From the NCBI RefSeq assembly GCF_000004825.1, contig NW_008805066.1, positions 310,001 through 374,000 on the forward strand: 64,000 bases of DNA. Direction: 5' to 3'. This DNA comes from Heterostelium album PN500. Lineage: Eukaryota; Evosea; Eumycetozoa; Acytosteliales; Acytosteliaceae. The position numbers and the translations under genes were made by a program. Positions within the stretch are counted from its first letter, which is position 1; the number at the start of each line of letters is the position of its first letter. The notes below the pieces were generated by a model. The model was not told the DNA's origin, made no database searches, and saw nothing but the letters and a program-made list of their open reading frames with translations. Positions 35,901 to 46,367 of the stretch are shown here, piece after piece.

Positions 35901-36705
35901 GGGGATTATATCTGAATTAAAGAAATATAATTAATAATCATCGAGATCTTCATTGGAGAGATAAAAAGATTGAAATTGAATATATTCTTACCATCCAAAT
36001 TTCCATATTCACAGACATATGGAAGTCTAATGAAACTGTTTTCATTATTATTCCAAGATTTTCTATTTTTATCATAGTGAACATAGTATTCAAGGGAAGT
36101 TGAGTAATATGGCTCACCATTTCCCCATAAACAATATCCTGAGCACTAAGACAAAGAATTATTAGTATATTATTCATTGATTATTATTTTATCATAAAAA
36201 AAGTTTATACACACTCTTTCATTTTGAGCTTCATAAAAAACCATTCCCGCCTCTGGACCACTAGAATATTTAAATGTACTAATTCTCAAGTGAATATTAC
36301 TGATATAATAATAGTTTTTCTAAAATTTTAAATATAATTACTTTCTATCATCAGATGAAGATGCTGCAGCAATCCAAAAACTGTTTTGACTAACAAAATC
36401 TGGATCAGAAGTTGCAATGAATTCAAACTCTTGTCTTGTATTTACGGTAAATAAATATCTATGTTTTAATCTAATTAGTAAAATGAACTGATATGATTTT
36501 TAATTAAATAACAATTCATTTCCACTATACTTACCCCTTTAGAGAATTTTTAGTTCTAGATTCGCAATCAACTTTAGCGTTTGTATAAGAAGAATCCGAG
36601 CCAACTACTGTTTCATAAAAATGATTGGTTTCAGGATTAAAAAATAGTATGCCATTCGTGCAAACAAATAAATTTATAAATATAAAAATATAAAAAAATA
36701 ATATT
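32956..36705 (-). CDS. Lectin-like/IPT-TIG/EGF single-pass membrane protein
   Basis: Exons on the minus strand: about 36705-36535, 36470-36342, 36299-36215, 36145-35992, 35911-35393 and 35327-32956. The N-terminal third has C-type-lectin-like features (QNSFWIAAASSSDD, CLWGNGEPYYS, FIRLPYVCEYG). Several IPT/TIG-type beta domains follow (SISPSSVPTSGGIVVLTGSN, QKNRQTLITIFGNYFFGDN), then an EGF-like module (CKHGTCDTETGTCRCEAGW), a membrane-proximal region, a transmembrane helix (IVIIVCTVVPGVAIIAALSI) and a short basic tail (RKRYKKKQYLKDMNRK). This is the architecture of the dictyostelid Tgr and related families, which include cell-adhesion and self-recognition receptors. The start is not settled: a plausible signal peptide (MYNYKYYFFIF) is one base out of frame across a run of seven T. 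That could be a sequencing error, or the copy may be inactive. Confidence 0.75.
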
Positions 36706-37996
36706 TATAATTATACATATTTAATAAATAATGATTAGAGAGTTTTGATTGATTGATCAAGAATTCTATCAAACTTTTTCATTCATCTTGTTGTCATAAT
36801 ATGAATTAATATCTTTTCATTTTCAAAAAATTAAAAAAATTTTGTCTCCCACCAAAGATATTTATAAAAAAAAACAATTGCATCTAATTTTTGATCAAGC
36901 TTTTGTTTCTCATTTATCCGATAAATAAGGGATTATTTTTGCAAAATGGGTCAAAGTTGTAAAAAAAAAAAATTTCTATGCACTGAAAAAACCAAAATCA
37001 TCTTGTCCGCACGTTTTTTTTTAATCAAACCCATACATCTATGATCCACTCGTGTGCAAAAAGGTGTAAGCGCAAAAAATTAACACATCCTTGATGACGA
37101 TTCGGGCTTCAACTTAACATATAGAATCTGCCCAACTGCCAAATAAAAAACAAATTTCTAAAAATATTCATAAATATTGTTTTGATTCAAAGAAAAAAGC
37201 AATTAATTATTAAATTTTATCGTGCAAGATGTTCATCTCCCCCAATTAATTGTAACCTTTCAAGTGACAAACAAATTTTTCTCTACTAAAATCAATGGTG
37301 TTAACTTTGGCTTCTTTTTTTTTCGGAACTAAGATACAGATTTGGGAGAATTGTTGGTACAAAAAAATATAACCATTTCAAAGCGAAACAATGAATTTAA
37401 AGGTAACTTTACTTGAAAATTAACAAAAAGAGTGGTAACAATGACTCAAAGCTCACTCGTTTATTTTTTTCTTTATCTATTTAATTTTATTATCTTTTTT
37501 GATTTATTTGTTATTCTTTAAATTTTATATTATATCCGCTTACACTTTAAACTCAACACCCCTACCCTTACCCAATATTGATTAGTTCAATGATTTAAAT
37601 TTTCAAACAAGTAAGAAGAAATTCTGCTGGTAACCTGTTACATGCTAAGGATTGCCATACCATATATCACCAAATTTTCTTAAATCAATTCAAGTTGTGT
37701 GATCAGCATCCATAACTGGAGTTGTTGGATCCGCTATTGATGCTAAATTCTGTGTAAATGTTTTTCCAAGCAACAAAACCTCTCATCATAAAAAATAGTA
37801 GTTTTATATGTTTTTAAGAATGAGAAATAAATAAATATGATCATTTTTATTTATCCAAAAATTATTTTAAATACTTTCAAGTAAAACATTGAAATTTCGA
37901 TACCTAAAGTACCCGATAAAGCAAAAGAAGATAGAAAAAAATTTCAAATTAAATTTTATTTCATTTCATTGATTCACTTAAAAATCAAATTAAAAG
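36706..37996. other. Intergenic
   Basis: 1.3 kb of AT-rich DNA between divergent genes. It holds a remnant coding segment on the minus strand (37615-37775, listed separately) and otherwise only A/T runs. Confidence 0.5.
37615..37775 (-). pseudogene. Decayed coding segment of unknown family
   Basis: On the minus strand three blocks read like protein: GKTFTQNLASIADPTTP then VMDADHTT, IDLRKFGDIWYGNP, and HVTGYQQNF. The composition (Asp, Pro, Trp, Gly) is unlike random AT-rich DNA. The frame is interrupted and no start or splice sites restore it, so it is a fragment of a decayed gene. I do not recognise the family. The surrounding 500 bp show no other coding signal. Confidence 0.4.
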
Positions 37997-39071
37997 ATGA
38001 TGAATAAAAGTGATAGATATTTTATAAGTAAAGAGAATATAGGCGATTCTGAGTATAGACAGTTTCATGAGGATGGTTTTGTGTTTATTAAAGATGTTAT
38101 AAGTGGTGATGAAGTAAAGAATCTACATAGCAGAGTGGCACCTCTATTCGATGGTAAATTCGAAACAGGCATCTACCCAGATGAATGGTATTGGAGAAAA
38201 GGTAATTAGAAGAAGCTGTAAAGATTAAATAATAGTTGATTGATAAATACAATTTTAACCTAAAACTTTATTGATTTATCAATCAATTATTATATAGGTT
38301 TATCAAGAGATGATATCACTAGAGAGATGGTTAATGCTTGGAAATGTGATAGATCGTTTGCCACGATTGCTTTACATGAGAAAATGGGTGCAATTGCCGC
38401 TAAACTAATGGGTTGGAGGGGTGCAAGATTGGCACAAGATGATATATTTGTTTGTACTATAATAACTAACTATAGTTAGTCATTATTCTATTTCTAACAA
38501 TACAATACAATATATATAGTGGAAACCAACTACAGGTAAACCAATTGGATTTCATCAAGATCAACCTTATTTCAATTTCTTCACACCAAGTGAAGTTGTC
38601 ACTATCTGGGTTGCTCTAACCAATGTCAGTATGCACAATGGCACACTGGAGTATGTGAAAGGATCTCATAGATGGCCGGTTACACACAGCCATAGCGATG
38701 CTGGATTTCATGCACCGGACGACTATCTCGCAAAGCTAAACGAGGCTGCCAAGAAGGTGAACTTGTCCGATAGCTACGAGAGAGTGTCGTGTGATTTCAG
38801 CGCTGGCTCGTGCAGCGTACATCATGGAATGATGTGGCACGGCTCAGCAACCAATCCATCGCCGACAGTCGAACGTGTCAGTATGGCACTCCACTATATC
38901 TCATCGGAAAGTCAATTCAATGAGCAAGTACAAGCTGGCTACATCTATGGAAGATACAAAATCTTTGGTTCATCGAGACTCGAAGAATCGTTCTTCCCAA
39001 TCGTGTATCGTGACGATGGATATCGATCGGAATGTATAAAGTCATTTACAACAACAACAACAACAACTTAA
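37997..39071 (+). CDS. Phytanoyl-CoA dioxygenase (PhyH) family oxygenase
   Basis: Exons 37997-38201, 38298-38449 and 38520-39071 give 302 aa. The Fe(II) facial triad appears as H131-Q-D133 (GFHQDQPYFNFF) and a distal His in SVHHGMMWHGSATN (about 220-228). VTIWVALTNVSMHNGTLEYV and GSHRWP are the usual PhyH core. The family uses 2-oxoglutarate and oxygen to hydroxylate small molecules. The subgroup with 'DDxFWKPxxGKPIGFHQDxPYF' often acts on compounds other than phytanoyl-CoA, so the substrate is unknown. No peroxisomal targeting signal is seen; the C-terminus is a Thr run (TTTTTTT). The length fits the family. Confidence 0.88.
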
Positions 39072-39225
39072 CCATTATCATCATCATCATCATCTAATTC
39101 ATTCTCATAAAGTATGTGATTGGTGTGTGATATTTAACCTGTGTATATATATATATAAAATATAAATAAATAACAGTAAATCTGTAACTATTTATCATCT
39201 ATCTTGTATTTTCTTTTTAATTAAT

Positions 39226-40269
39226 TTAATTCAAATCCATTTTATTTCCAGCATCGTAGTATGGATTCTTTTTACTTGATTTCTTATCTTTCTTTTTCAG
39301 TGGTTGTTTCTTCATGATATCGTTTTGTTTGTTTCTAAGTTTATTTTGCTCTGCCATCTTCTCGTTTTGTATTTGAACTGAATTCGAAAGGTGTTCTTTG
39401 AGTGTTGCGAAAGGATCCGATTGGTATGATGGATGCGCTAAAACATTCTTATATTGTTCAATTTCCTTTAAACTAATAGTTATAATAAATATGATTATTA
39501 ATAACAAGTCAATACTATCATCAATGTAATAGAGATTGTCTTTCAAATGTGTTGATCAATTAACATACGCAATCTTCTTTTTCTTTCTTGTGGTCATTGT
39601 AGAGGTACCGCTGTTTCCCATATTCTTTGGTTTGTTTTCATCGTCGTCGTCATCACTCAATTCACTTAGTAGTGCTGCCATCAAATCCTCGGAGGAATTC
39701 AACGATGATTTATTACTATTGTTATTGTTATTGTTATTATGTCTGTTTTCATTTGATGTAGATTTGTTTGATTCTGTTGTTGATGTTGATTTCTTTGCAA
39801 AAGGTTCCAACTCTAAATTTTATAGTTAAAAATTAAAACGTTTGATTTAGTAATTATTATAAACCTGATATATATAATAATAGTAAATGATAAACTTTTG
39901 ATATTACTCTTTAAAAATGCTTCTTTCTTTTGTTTTCTTTTCTCTTTCTTTGCAAGTGGTTGTGGACGTCTATCTATCATATCCTCCGATTCAGGAATAT
40001 TCAATTTCAAAGGTAATCCACTCAGTGGTTTGATATTGCTCTGTAAAATATTTAAATCTAGCTGTGCCTTTGGTACATTTACAAACGATGACTCTTTCTC
40101 TGACTAATTTTTTTTTATAATACAATTGTGTTAATTAGTAAACTGAACCTAATAATAATAATAAGATCAAAGCTAATAAAATATTTAATACCTTTGCAAA
40201 TACATCTTTTTTATTTGATGGTCTTGGTGCACTACTATGTAGTGATCTATCATGTGTTATCTTTGGCAT
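39226..40269 (-). CDS. SLX9/FAM207-like ribosome biogenesis protein
   Basis: Minus-strand exons 40269-40192, 40103-39908, 39812-39569 and 39472-39226 give 254 aa. The sequence is very basic: RRPQPLAKKEKRKQKKEAFL, RKKKKIALKEIEQYKNVLAH, KKKDKKSSKKN. The block KEIEQYKNVLAHPSYQSDPF followed by ATLKEHLSNSV matches the FAM207/SLX9 C-terminal motif (f..VL.hp.fq.dP...i..hl). In yeast SLX9 binds pre-ribosomes and helps make 18S rRNA. An Asn run and an acidic run (SELSDDDDDENKP) lie in the middle, as in many dictyostelid proteins. All introns are GT..AG. Plus-strand frames over this gene are shadows. Confidence 0.75.
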
Positions 40270-40499
40270 TGATTGTTATTGTTGTTGTTGTTGTAAGATA
40301 GATATAAAATTAATAAAATGTAATCTTTCGTTTTTTTTTTTTGTTAATTTTTTTTTTCGTTTTTTGATAATCAAATTAATTTAAAAATAATTTTAATTTT
40401 TTTAATTAAAGAGTAATGCAAATCAAATAAAAACATTTTAATAAGATATTTTAATTGTTTAAATTGAATGAATTTATTGGTTTTGTGGTTTTTATTATT

Positions 40500-40941
40500 G
40501 AGTTCAACTTGGAGAATCCGATGAGTATCATACAGAGCACTTTGTGCAGCGGCTAGAAAACATTATTTTTTTGCATTTTCCATCCAATCTTGAGGTAGCA
40601 TCTATACGTAAGGATAAACTACAGTGCTATTTGGAAAATGGTTCGTCATTTGGTGGAAGTAGCCATTCTTTATTCTTCTTAATGATGGTATTGCAAACAA
40701 TGGTATCCTTAATGATGTCTATCTTTCTCTTGACCATTACCGCTGGGATTGAGGAAGTCAAACGGGTATATAGGAGGTCTACTAGTATTGCAATTTGTTG
40801 GTCAACTATATTGTCCTTATGGTATGATCTCCTATACTAAATAGGTTATTTATAAAAACTATTGTAATGGATGAAATGAGTGGTCTTCTAATGATCCTGA
40901 ACAATGGATGTCTTCCACATCGGATTCTCCAAGATGAACTC
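40500..40941. mobile_element. 442-bp MITE-like element with 24-bp inverted repeats
   Basis: The ends are 40500-40523 (GAGTTCAACTTGGAGAATCC then GATG) and 40918-40941 (CATC then GGATTCTCCAAGATGAACTC). They are inverted repeats with 23 of 24 bases matching. The interior is about 394 bp, has more G and C than the flanks, and contains no transposase. A target-site duplication is not clear; the flanks are TTATTATT and TAATAACT. This is the layout of a non-autonomous DNA transposon. It sits between the SLX9-like and PAQR genes. Confidence 0.8.
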
Positions 40942-41146
40942 TAATAACTGTAATAACTAATAAACAAACAAATAGTAAGAAATAAAAAACAATAAACAAT
41001 CAAATTAAACTCTTGGGAATACCACATCCAAAAAAAGCCAATTGTTTTTTTTTGTAAAGTAAAGTTAAAAATAGTGAAAATTTAATTTAATTTAATTTAA
41101 TTTATTTTGTTGGGCTGTGCTCGAGCACATCAATAGTAATAATAAA

Positions 41147-42319
41147 TTAGAGACCACATTGACCAATGGCAGCTGAAAAAGTTAATTTACATGTATGATA
41201 GTGGTAGAGTGGCGCCAAAAAAGTAAAGAGATGCCAAATTGCGTGACTACCAAAACCAGATACACTGTCAAAGATGCCTGGCATCCAACGCTCCGGAATT
41301 CTTGCGATGTAGAAAATCAAACCGATACCAAAGAGAGCAAACATCACATTGATTCGGTAGAAAAACAGAATACCAACGTCCCATTCGAATAAATAGAGTG
41401 CATGACTCGCTGGAATGATACCAAAGAATGCGGTCAGTGTGAAAAAGAGTGTTCGCATTCTGTTGTAATGAGAGAGTGCCGGCACGAAAATGAAAAGCGA
41501 AAGACCTGCGCCTAAAACGGTTATAGTCGTCATGTAACCGATCATAAGGTTGGGAATGCAACGGAAAGAATAGTACAGCGGTGGATAGAATGACCCGACT
41601 ATCAGGAAGATGATACCCATGTAATCACAGAGAAGTAGCTGTTTCCATGTCGAGTAGGAGACACAGCCCAAAGAATGCCAGAGCACCGAGCACACAAATG
41701 TACTAATACCACTGAATAAGAACAAAGCAAATACCAATTTGTCGTAGAATTGGAAACTATTATTACCATTACCACCATTTGTTTCGACACCATTGAAAAA
41801 TAGGGTGTCCAGTGCCAAATAAATAAAGTAAACGGCCGGCCACAGATGAGAATGTATATTACAAAATTCGTTATGGTAAGGAATAAAGATCGACTTTATA
41901 GCCAGTGGGATCGAAAAATTAACTCTATAACCATAGATAATATAATCTCTTTTTAAATACTCTGGAATATTATCTACATGTTCACAACAAAATTTGGTTT
42001 TCTTTGGAACATTTTCGAAACTATCAGTTGTAATATTATTACTATTATTATTATTTTCTTTGTTATCTATATTGCTATTATTATTTTCTGAAATATTATT
42101 TTTATCATTATCACTATTACTATCGTAATTTAACTGTTTATCTTTTAATTGTTGTTGTTCAAATTCTTTTTCTTTTAGTTGTTGATGTTGTTTTATTTGA
42201 TTATTTAACTGTGTACGTCCTTCATTGAAACGTTGTCTGAGATATATCTTTACATGTGAAATAGCTTGGTTTATGTCTTTCTTAAGATCGTCATCGACCA
42301 ATTGATTTATAGAAGACAT
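41147..42319 (-). CDS. PAQR/adiponectin-receptor-like seven-helix protein
   Basis: One exon of 390 aa. A hydrophilic, Asn/Gln-rich N-terminus of about 110 residues precedes seven hydrophobic segments. Family marks: EFCNIHSHLWP after the first helix approach, FVCSVLWHSLGCVS, and FGSHAIWHLFTFLAPLYHY near the end. These carry the three His and the Ser/Asp that bind zinc in ADIPOR/Hly-III proteins. Adiponectin-receptor-type proteins have ceramidase activity; a ligand in an amoeba is unknown. The charged region before the membrane (PEYLKRDYIIYGYR) also fits the family. No intron is seen. Confidence 0.9.
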   Translation of the reverse strand: MSSINQLVDDDLKKDINQAISHVKIYLRQRFNEGRTQLNNQIKQHQQLKEKEFEQQQLKDKQLNYDSNSDNDKNNISENNNSNIDNKENNNNSNNITTDSFENVPKKTKFCCEHVDNIPEYLKRDYIIYGYRVNFSIPLAIKSIFIPYHNEFCNIHSHLWPAVYFIYLALDTLFFNGVETNGGNGNNSFQFYDKLVFALFLFSGISTFVCSVLWHSLGCVSYSTWKQLLLCDYMGIIFLIVGSFYPPLYYSFRCIPNLMIGYMTTITVLGAGLSLFIFVPALSHYNRMRTLFFTLTAFFGIIPASHALYLFEWDVGILFFYRINVMFALFGIGLIFYIARIPERWMPGIFDSVSGFGSHAIWHLFTFLAPLYHYHTCKLTFSAAIGQCGL

Positions 42320-43090
42320 ATTTTACCAGGCAATTTGTTTTTAATATAAATTAAAAAAGACAATATTATATTTAAAATTAACTATGATGTGATAATTAAA
42401 CAATACAATTAAATTAATTTCATATAAAAAATATTAATCCTTAAATGTTTTGTAAAACTTTTAAGATAATAAAAAAATTAAAAAATTAATTTATTTAAAT
42501 TTACAACTATAAAAGTCTATAGTTGTATTTGTATATGTATATATGTTAGGTAATATATGTATGAATAGATTGTTTGTATTTGTGACGAGTAACAAAATAT
42601 TTGTTATAACACACAAGTGATATAAATCTAATAATCTAATACCAAAAAAAAAAAACAACACCTGTAAAAACAAAAAAAAAAAACAAACTTTCATAGACTG
42701 GAGGTTGTTCATCGATAAAAAACAAAAATTAAATTAAAAAAAAAATTAATTAAAATTGGATTCTGCAAATGAATTTTGTTTCGATTATTTTTTTGTACCA
42801 AAAAACAGAAAAATAATGTTCAAAAAACATACTTTTCCAGATATTTCCAAATAAAATTATAAAATTTTAAAAGTTTTCTTGAAAAAATCACCACAGAATC
42901 TTCAAATTGTTGGGATTTCGATGTTAAGCATCACACATTTGCTTTCTTTTATGAAAATTATTTGTCTTTTTACGCTTTTTTTACCTTTTTTTTTTTGAAA
43001 ATTAATAATTTTATTTATTTTTTAGTATCACAAAAAAAAATAAAACAATAAATGAATAAATAAAAAAATTGATAAACACCAACAACTTTA
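42320..43090. other. Intergenic
   Basis: AT-rich DNA with A and T runs. A minus-strand open frame (42491-42712) is made of Phe/Leu/Ile codons and is not credible as a gene. Nothing else is seen. Confidence 0.5.
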
Positions 43091-44215
43091 TCACCAGGCT
43101 GATTGAGTTTGTTGAGATTGTTGTTGTTGTTGTTGCTGACTCCTTGAGAATCCAGCAGGTCTCCATTCACCGCGTGGTGAGCGTTGGTGGTGATGTCCGT
43201 TGCTGAAAAGGTGGTGTCTGGCTGGTGCTGGTGGTGGTGGGTATGCTGGTGTTTTGGTGGTGGAAGGTGCTGTGGCGCTTGGCTTTGTTTTGGTGGTGGC
43301 AGCGGAGCTCGATGATGCTGCTGGGGTCTTGGCGACTGCCTTAATATTCCAAATATTCTTCAAATTGATAAGAAGTTTGGGACGACGTGCTTGCAATGCA
43401 GACAAATGGTCTTCGAGTTTCGATACCGATTTAAATTGGGTCAAAGCATTCTTAGCGTCGGCTGGGTGCTGGTAGACAACAAGAGCGCTTCTCTCAGACC
43501 AGTTTGATTCAATTGATTCAATTGGACCAAAAATTGCGAAAAACATTTCAATCTCCTCCTTTTGTTGATCTACCAACTGTTGCTCACCACCTTCCACCTC
43601 AGTCAAGGTGATCTCTGTAAATAAAATTTCGCACTTTGGACCTTTTGAGGTTGAAGATGAAGTGGAAGATGTCGATTTTGTTTGTTTTGAAGAAGAAGCA
43701 GGCGATTGTGGTTTGGATGTGGAAGTTGTTGAAGTAGTTGAAGTGGTGGTTGGTTTGGAGTCGGCTGGTTTCGATTGTTGTGGTAATGATTTTCCAGAGA
43801 ATGGCGATGGCAATGATTTGTCAGTGGATTGTGGTTGAGTTGGTGGCGATTGCTTTGAAGGTGACTGTGGTTTCTGTTGTTTCTTGGCAGCTGACTTGTC
43901 AGACTTTGATTTCGATTTGTTCTTGTTCTTTTTCTTTGAGTTGTTGTTGGATGATTTGCTAGAAGAGCCAGAGCTTGAAGTGGTGGTCGATGAAGTTGGA
44001 ACAAAGGCATCGTCGTCTTGTTCATAAATATATGGATTATCTTCCACTTCAATATCAGCCCAATTTAAAGATGGTGTCTATAAAATATTTTCAAAAGAAA
44101 GTATAAAAAAAAAAAAAATTGTGAGTTTTTTGGGATAATTAATGGGTATCAATGAATAATCACAGAGAATTCATTCAAAACATACATTTACAGGTGAACT
44201 TTCAACGGACATCAT
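43091..44215 (-). CDS. Ser/Pro/Gln-rich protein with RRM-like domain
   Basis: Minus-strand exons 44215-44186 and 44077-43091 give 338 aa; the first exon codes only MMSVESSPVN and the intron is GTATGT..ATAG. The N-terminus has LNWADIEVEDNPY, like the 'WADIE' motif of some RNA-associated proteins. A long low-complexity part follows (Lys-rich KKKNKNKSKSKSDKSAAKKQ, then Ser/Thr/Pro/Gln). At about residues 150-240 is an RRM-like fold: CEILFTEITLTEVEG, EEIEMFFAIFGPIESIESNW, SALVVYQHPADAKNALTQF. RNP motifs are degenerate, so the RNA-binding call is inference. The C-terminus is Ala/Thr/Pro-rich then Gln-rich. Two in-frame ATGs open the gene; the first is used here. Confidence 0.7.
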
Positions 44216-45278
44216 TTTTGTTTAGAAAGAAATATAAAAATCGTATAGTATAATATAAATAGTCGATTAATTAAAAATATATGTTACAAAATTAACTTTT
44301 AAGTTATATACAAAAAAATTAAATTAATTATTTAAAAAAAATTGAAAAATGTGTGAGACTTGTGTGATGTTAATAAAACGAAGCGAACGAACAAAAATAA
44401 AATAAAATTTAAATATTTACAAAAATAGAAAACAAAAGGAATTAATAAAGATAAAAATTATTTTCTATAGATATAATCTATTTTAAATAATGTTTATTTG
44501 AATTAAGCCAAATTAGAAGATTGAGAGAGAGAAAAAAAAAAAAAAAAAAAAAAAAGAAATTAAGTTAATTTAGTAAATTAATCTTTAATTTTGTTAAATT
44601 GTAAGTAAGTTAAAGTTTTTGATTTGATTGCTTTCTCAGAACGAAGAAAACAGATTGATTTGTATATATTTAAAAAGAATAAAAAATAAAATATTTATAT
44701 ATTGTTGTCGTTGTTTTTAATCAGTTTTCCAATAATATATAAAAATTTAAATTTATTGTTTTTTTAATTTGTTTATACTAAAATAATAATGTGTGTATAA
44801 ATATAGATAGATATAATATAAATTGATTTGATGAATGTTAAAAAAAAGATGAAAAAATTATTATTATTAATGTTCAAAAGGCGAAGAAAAAAATTGAGAA
44901 AAAAAACAAAAATTAAAATAAATTAAAATTAAAAGTTTTTGTGCGAACTCTTTACCAACAAGATTGAGAACAGAAGACACGAATGTTGCTGAGTAATTGA
45001 AACCACCAAAAGTCAAAAGATCTTTTGAATTTTTTTATTAATATTATTTATTTTCATTTTTAAAATCAGATGCGATGGTTTGACTGGACCATCAACCCAC
45101 TGGGATAGATTAATCTGGTTTATTTAGAAAAGATTAAATAGTATCTCGAATAATTAGTCTTTTTTTAGAGATTTAAATATTATTAATAAACAATTTTATT
45201 ATATACGATAGATTAAGTAATGGTACTCGATGTAATATTACAACATTTATATTACATAGTAGAACAGAATAATGGTTG
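44216..45278. other. Intergenic with coding-like or structured patches
   Basis: About 1 kb of AT-rich DNA containing a less AT-rich patch at 44930-45120. On the minus strand it reads DLLTFGGFNYSATFVSSVLN then LVGKEFAQKL (about 44930-45022) and NLSQWVDGPVKPSHL (about 45067-45115). The plus strand at 45074-45093 folds as GATGGT/ACCATC, followed by CCCA/TGGG at 45096-45104. Stops and missing splice sites prevent a gene model. See the findings. Confidence 0.35.
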
Positions 45279-45581
45279 TTATTGTTGGGATTGTGGAAGA
45301 ATTATCTTTGTTTCTTTTTCAGCAGGAAGTTCTTGGCTATTCCTCTTTAAAGATTTTGCTTCATTAAACGGAACTTTTGAGATCATGATCGGTTTGCTCG
45401 AAGTTCCATAGAATGGGTCACTTTTATGAACTCTCCACACCATTGGATTTTCATTGTCTTGTGAATCTTCCTGGCTTTTAATATTCTTGTTCTTTTCTAC
45501 AGGTCTTCGACTTATTATCTGTAAAAGTGATTTATTAATCTTTTTATTAAAAATATTATATTTAGAAAATGATTTTTTCAT
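45279..45581 (-). CDS. Small uncharacterised protein (up to 100 aa)
   Basis: The open frame starts MKKSFSKYNIFNKKINKSLL. After an acceptor-like TTTTACAG comes a better coding part, IISRRPVEKNKNIKSQEDSQ, then DNENPMVWRVHKSDPFYGTS, SKPIMISKVPFNEAKS and PAEKETKIILPQSQQ with a stop. The first 20-odd residues are Lys/Ile/Asn-rich and may be intron rather than exon, so the true start could lie upstream in an exon I could not place. The coding part has normal composition. No known domain is recognised. Confidence 0.5.
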   Translation of the reverse strand: MKKSFSKYNIFNKKINKSLLQIISRRPVEKNKNIKSQEDSQDNENPMVWRVHKSDPFYGTSSKPIMISKVPFNEAKSLKRNSQELPAEKETKIILPQSQQ

Positions 45582-46367
45582 TTTGTTTATATATAAGAAG
45601 TTATTAATGAATTTAAAAGAACAAATTTAAAATGGATAGATTGAATTGATTATTTGTTTGTTTTTTTATTTACAAATAAATACTAGGAAATTGGAAGTTG
45701 GAAAAAAAGGAAAAGTATTTCTTTAATTAAAGATTGGGAGTGTATCCTAAATAGCCGTTGTTTTTCAAAAAAATACAAATAACAATAATAATATGATAGA
45801 TTTTTATATATTCCCAAAAAAATTCATACCATTCTTAAAAAAAAAAAGAACTAATTTTGTAAACCACAAACCTTCTTGAGAGAAAATCATTGAATTCTGA
45901 TTGAGAAAAGATAAAAAAAGTAAGGTTATTTGTCATCCCTACTAATATTAGTGTTAAAAAGTCGACTGAATTGTTGGCACAATATTAACCTGATGATCTA
46001 GTTTGATGGTTTTCGATTGATTGTACCAAACAATTAAGAGAATGGATTTGTTTTTTAAATGGCAATTGTGAGTCTATGTTTTATTGTTATTAACAATTTG
46101 ATTTTGATTTATTAAATTTATCTATTCCTCATGAATTATTGAAATCAATCTTTTTTCACAAAAAAACAACCAAAATTTATTGATTGATTTTAAATTAATA
46201 CTAAATATCACATTGGATCTATAGATCTATATTAAAGCAATTCCAATTCCTTATGTTTTCTATTATCTTTTTAATTCCGTTTCTAACTATAAAAAAATAA
46301 ATATATATGTTTTTTAATATGTTTTTTTATTTTATTTATTTTACTACTAAATATGATCTAATTAATT
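45582..46367. other. Intergenic
   Basis: AT-rich DNA with A and T runs and no credible frame. It may contain a missed first exon of the small gene ending at 45279. Confidence 0.4.

Noticed and set aside
39536-39829. Plus-strand Ser/Leu-rich frame
   Set aside because: Antisense to the SLX9-like gene, whose exons have good splice sites and a conserved motif.
42491-42712. 73-codon minus-strand frame
   Set aside because: Phe/Leu/Ile-rich AT-driven frame in a spacer.
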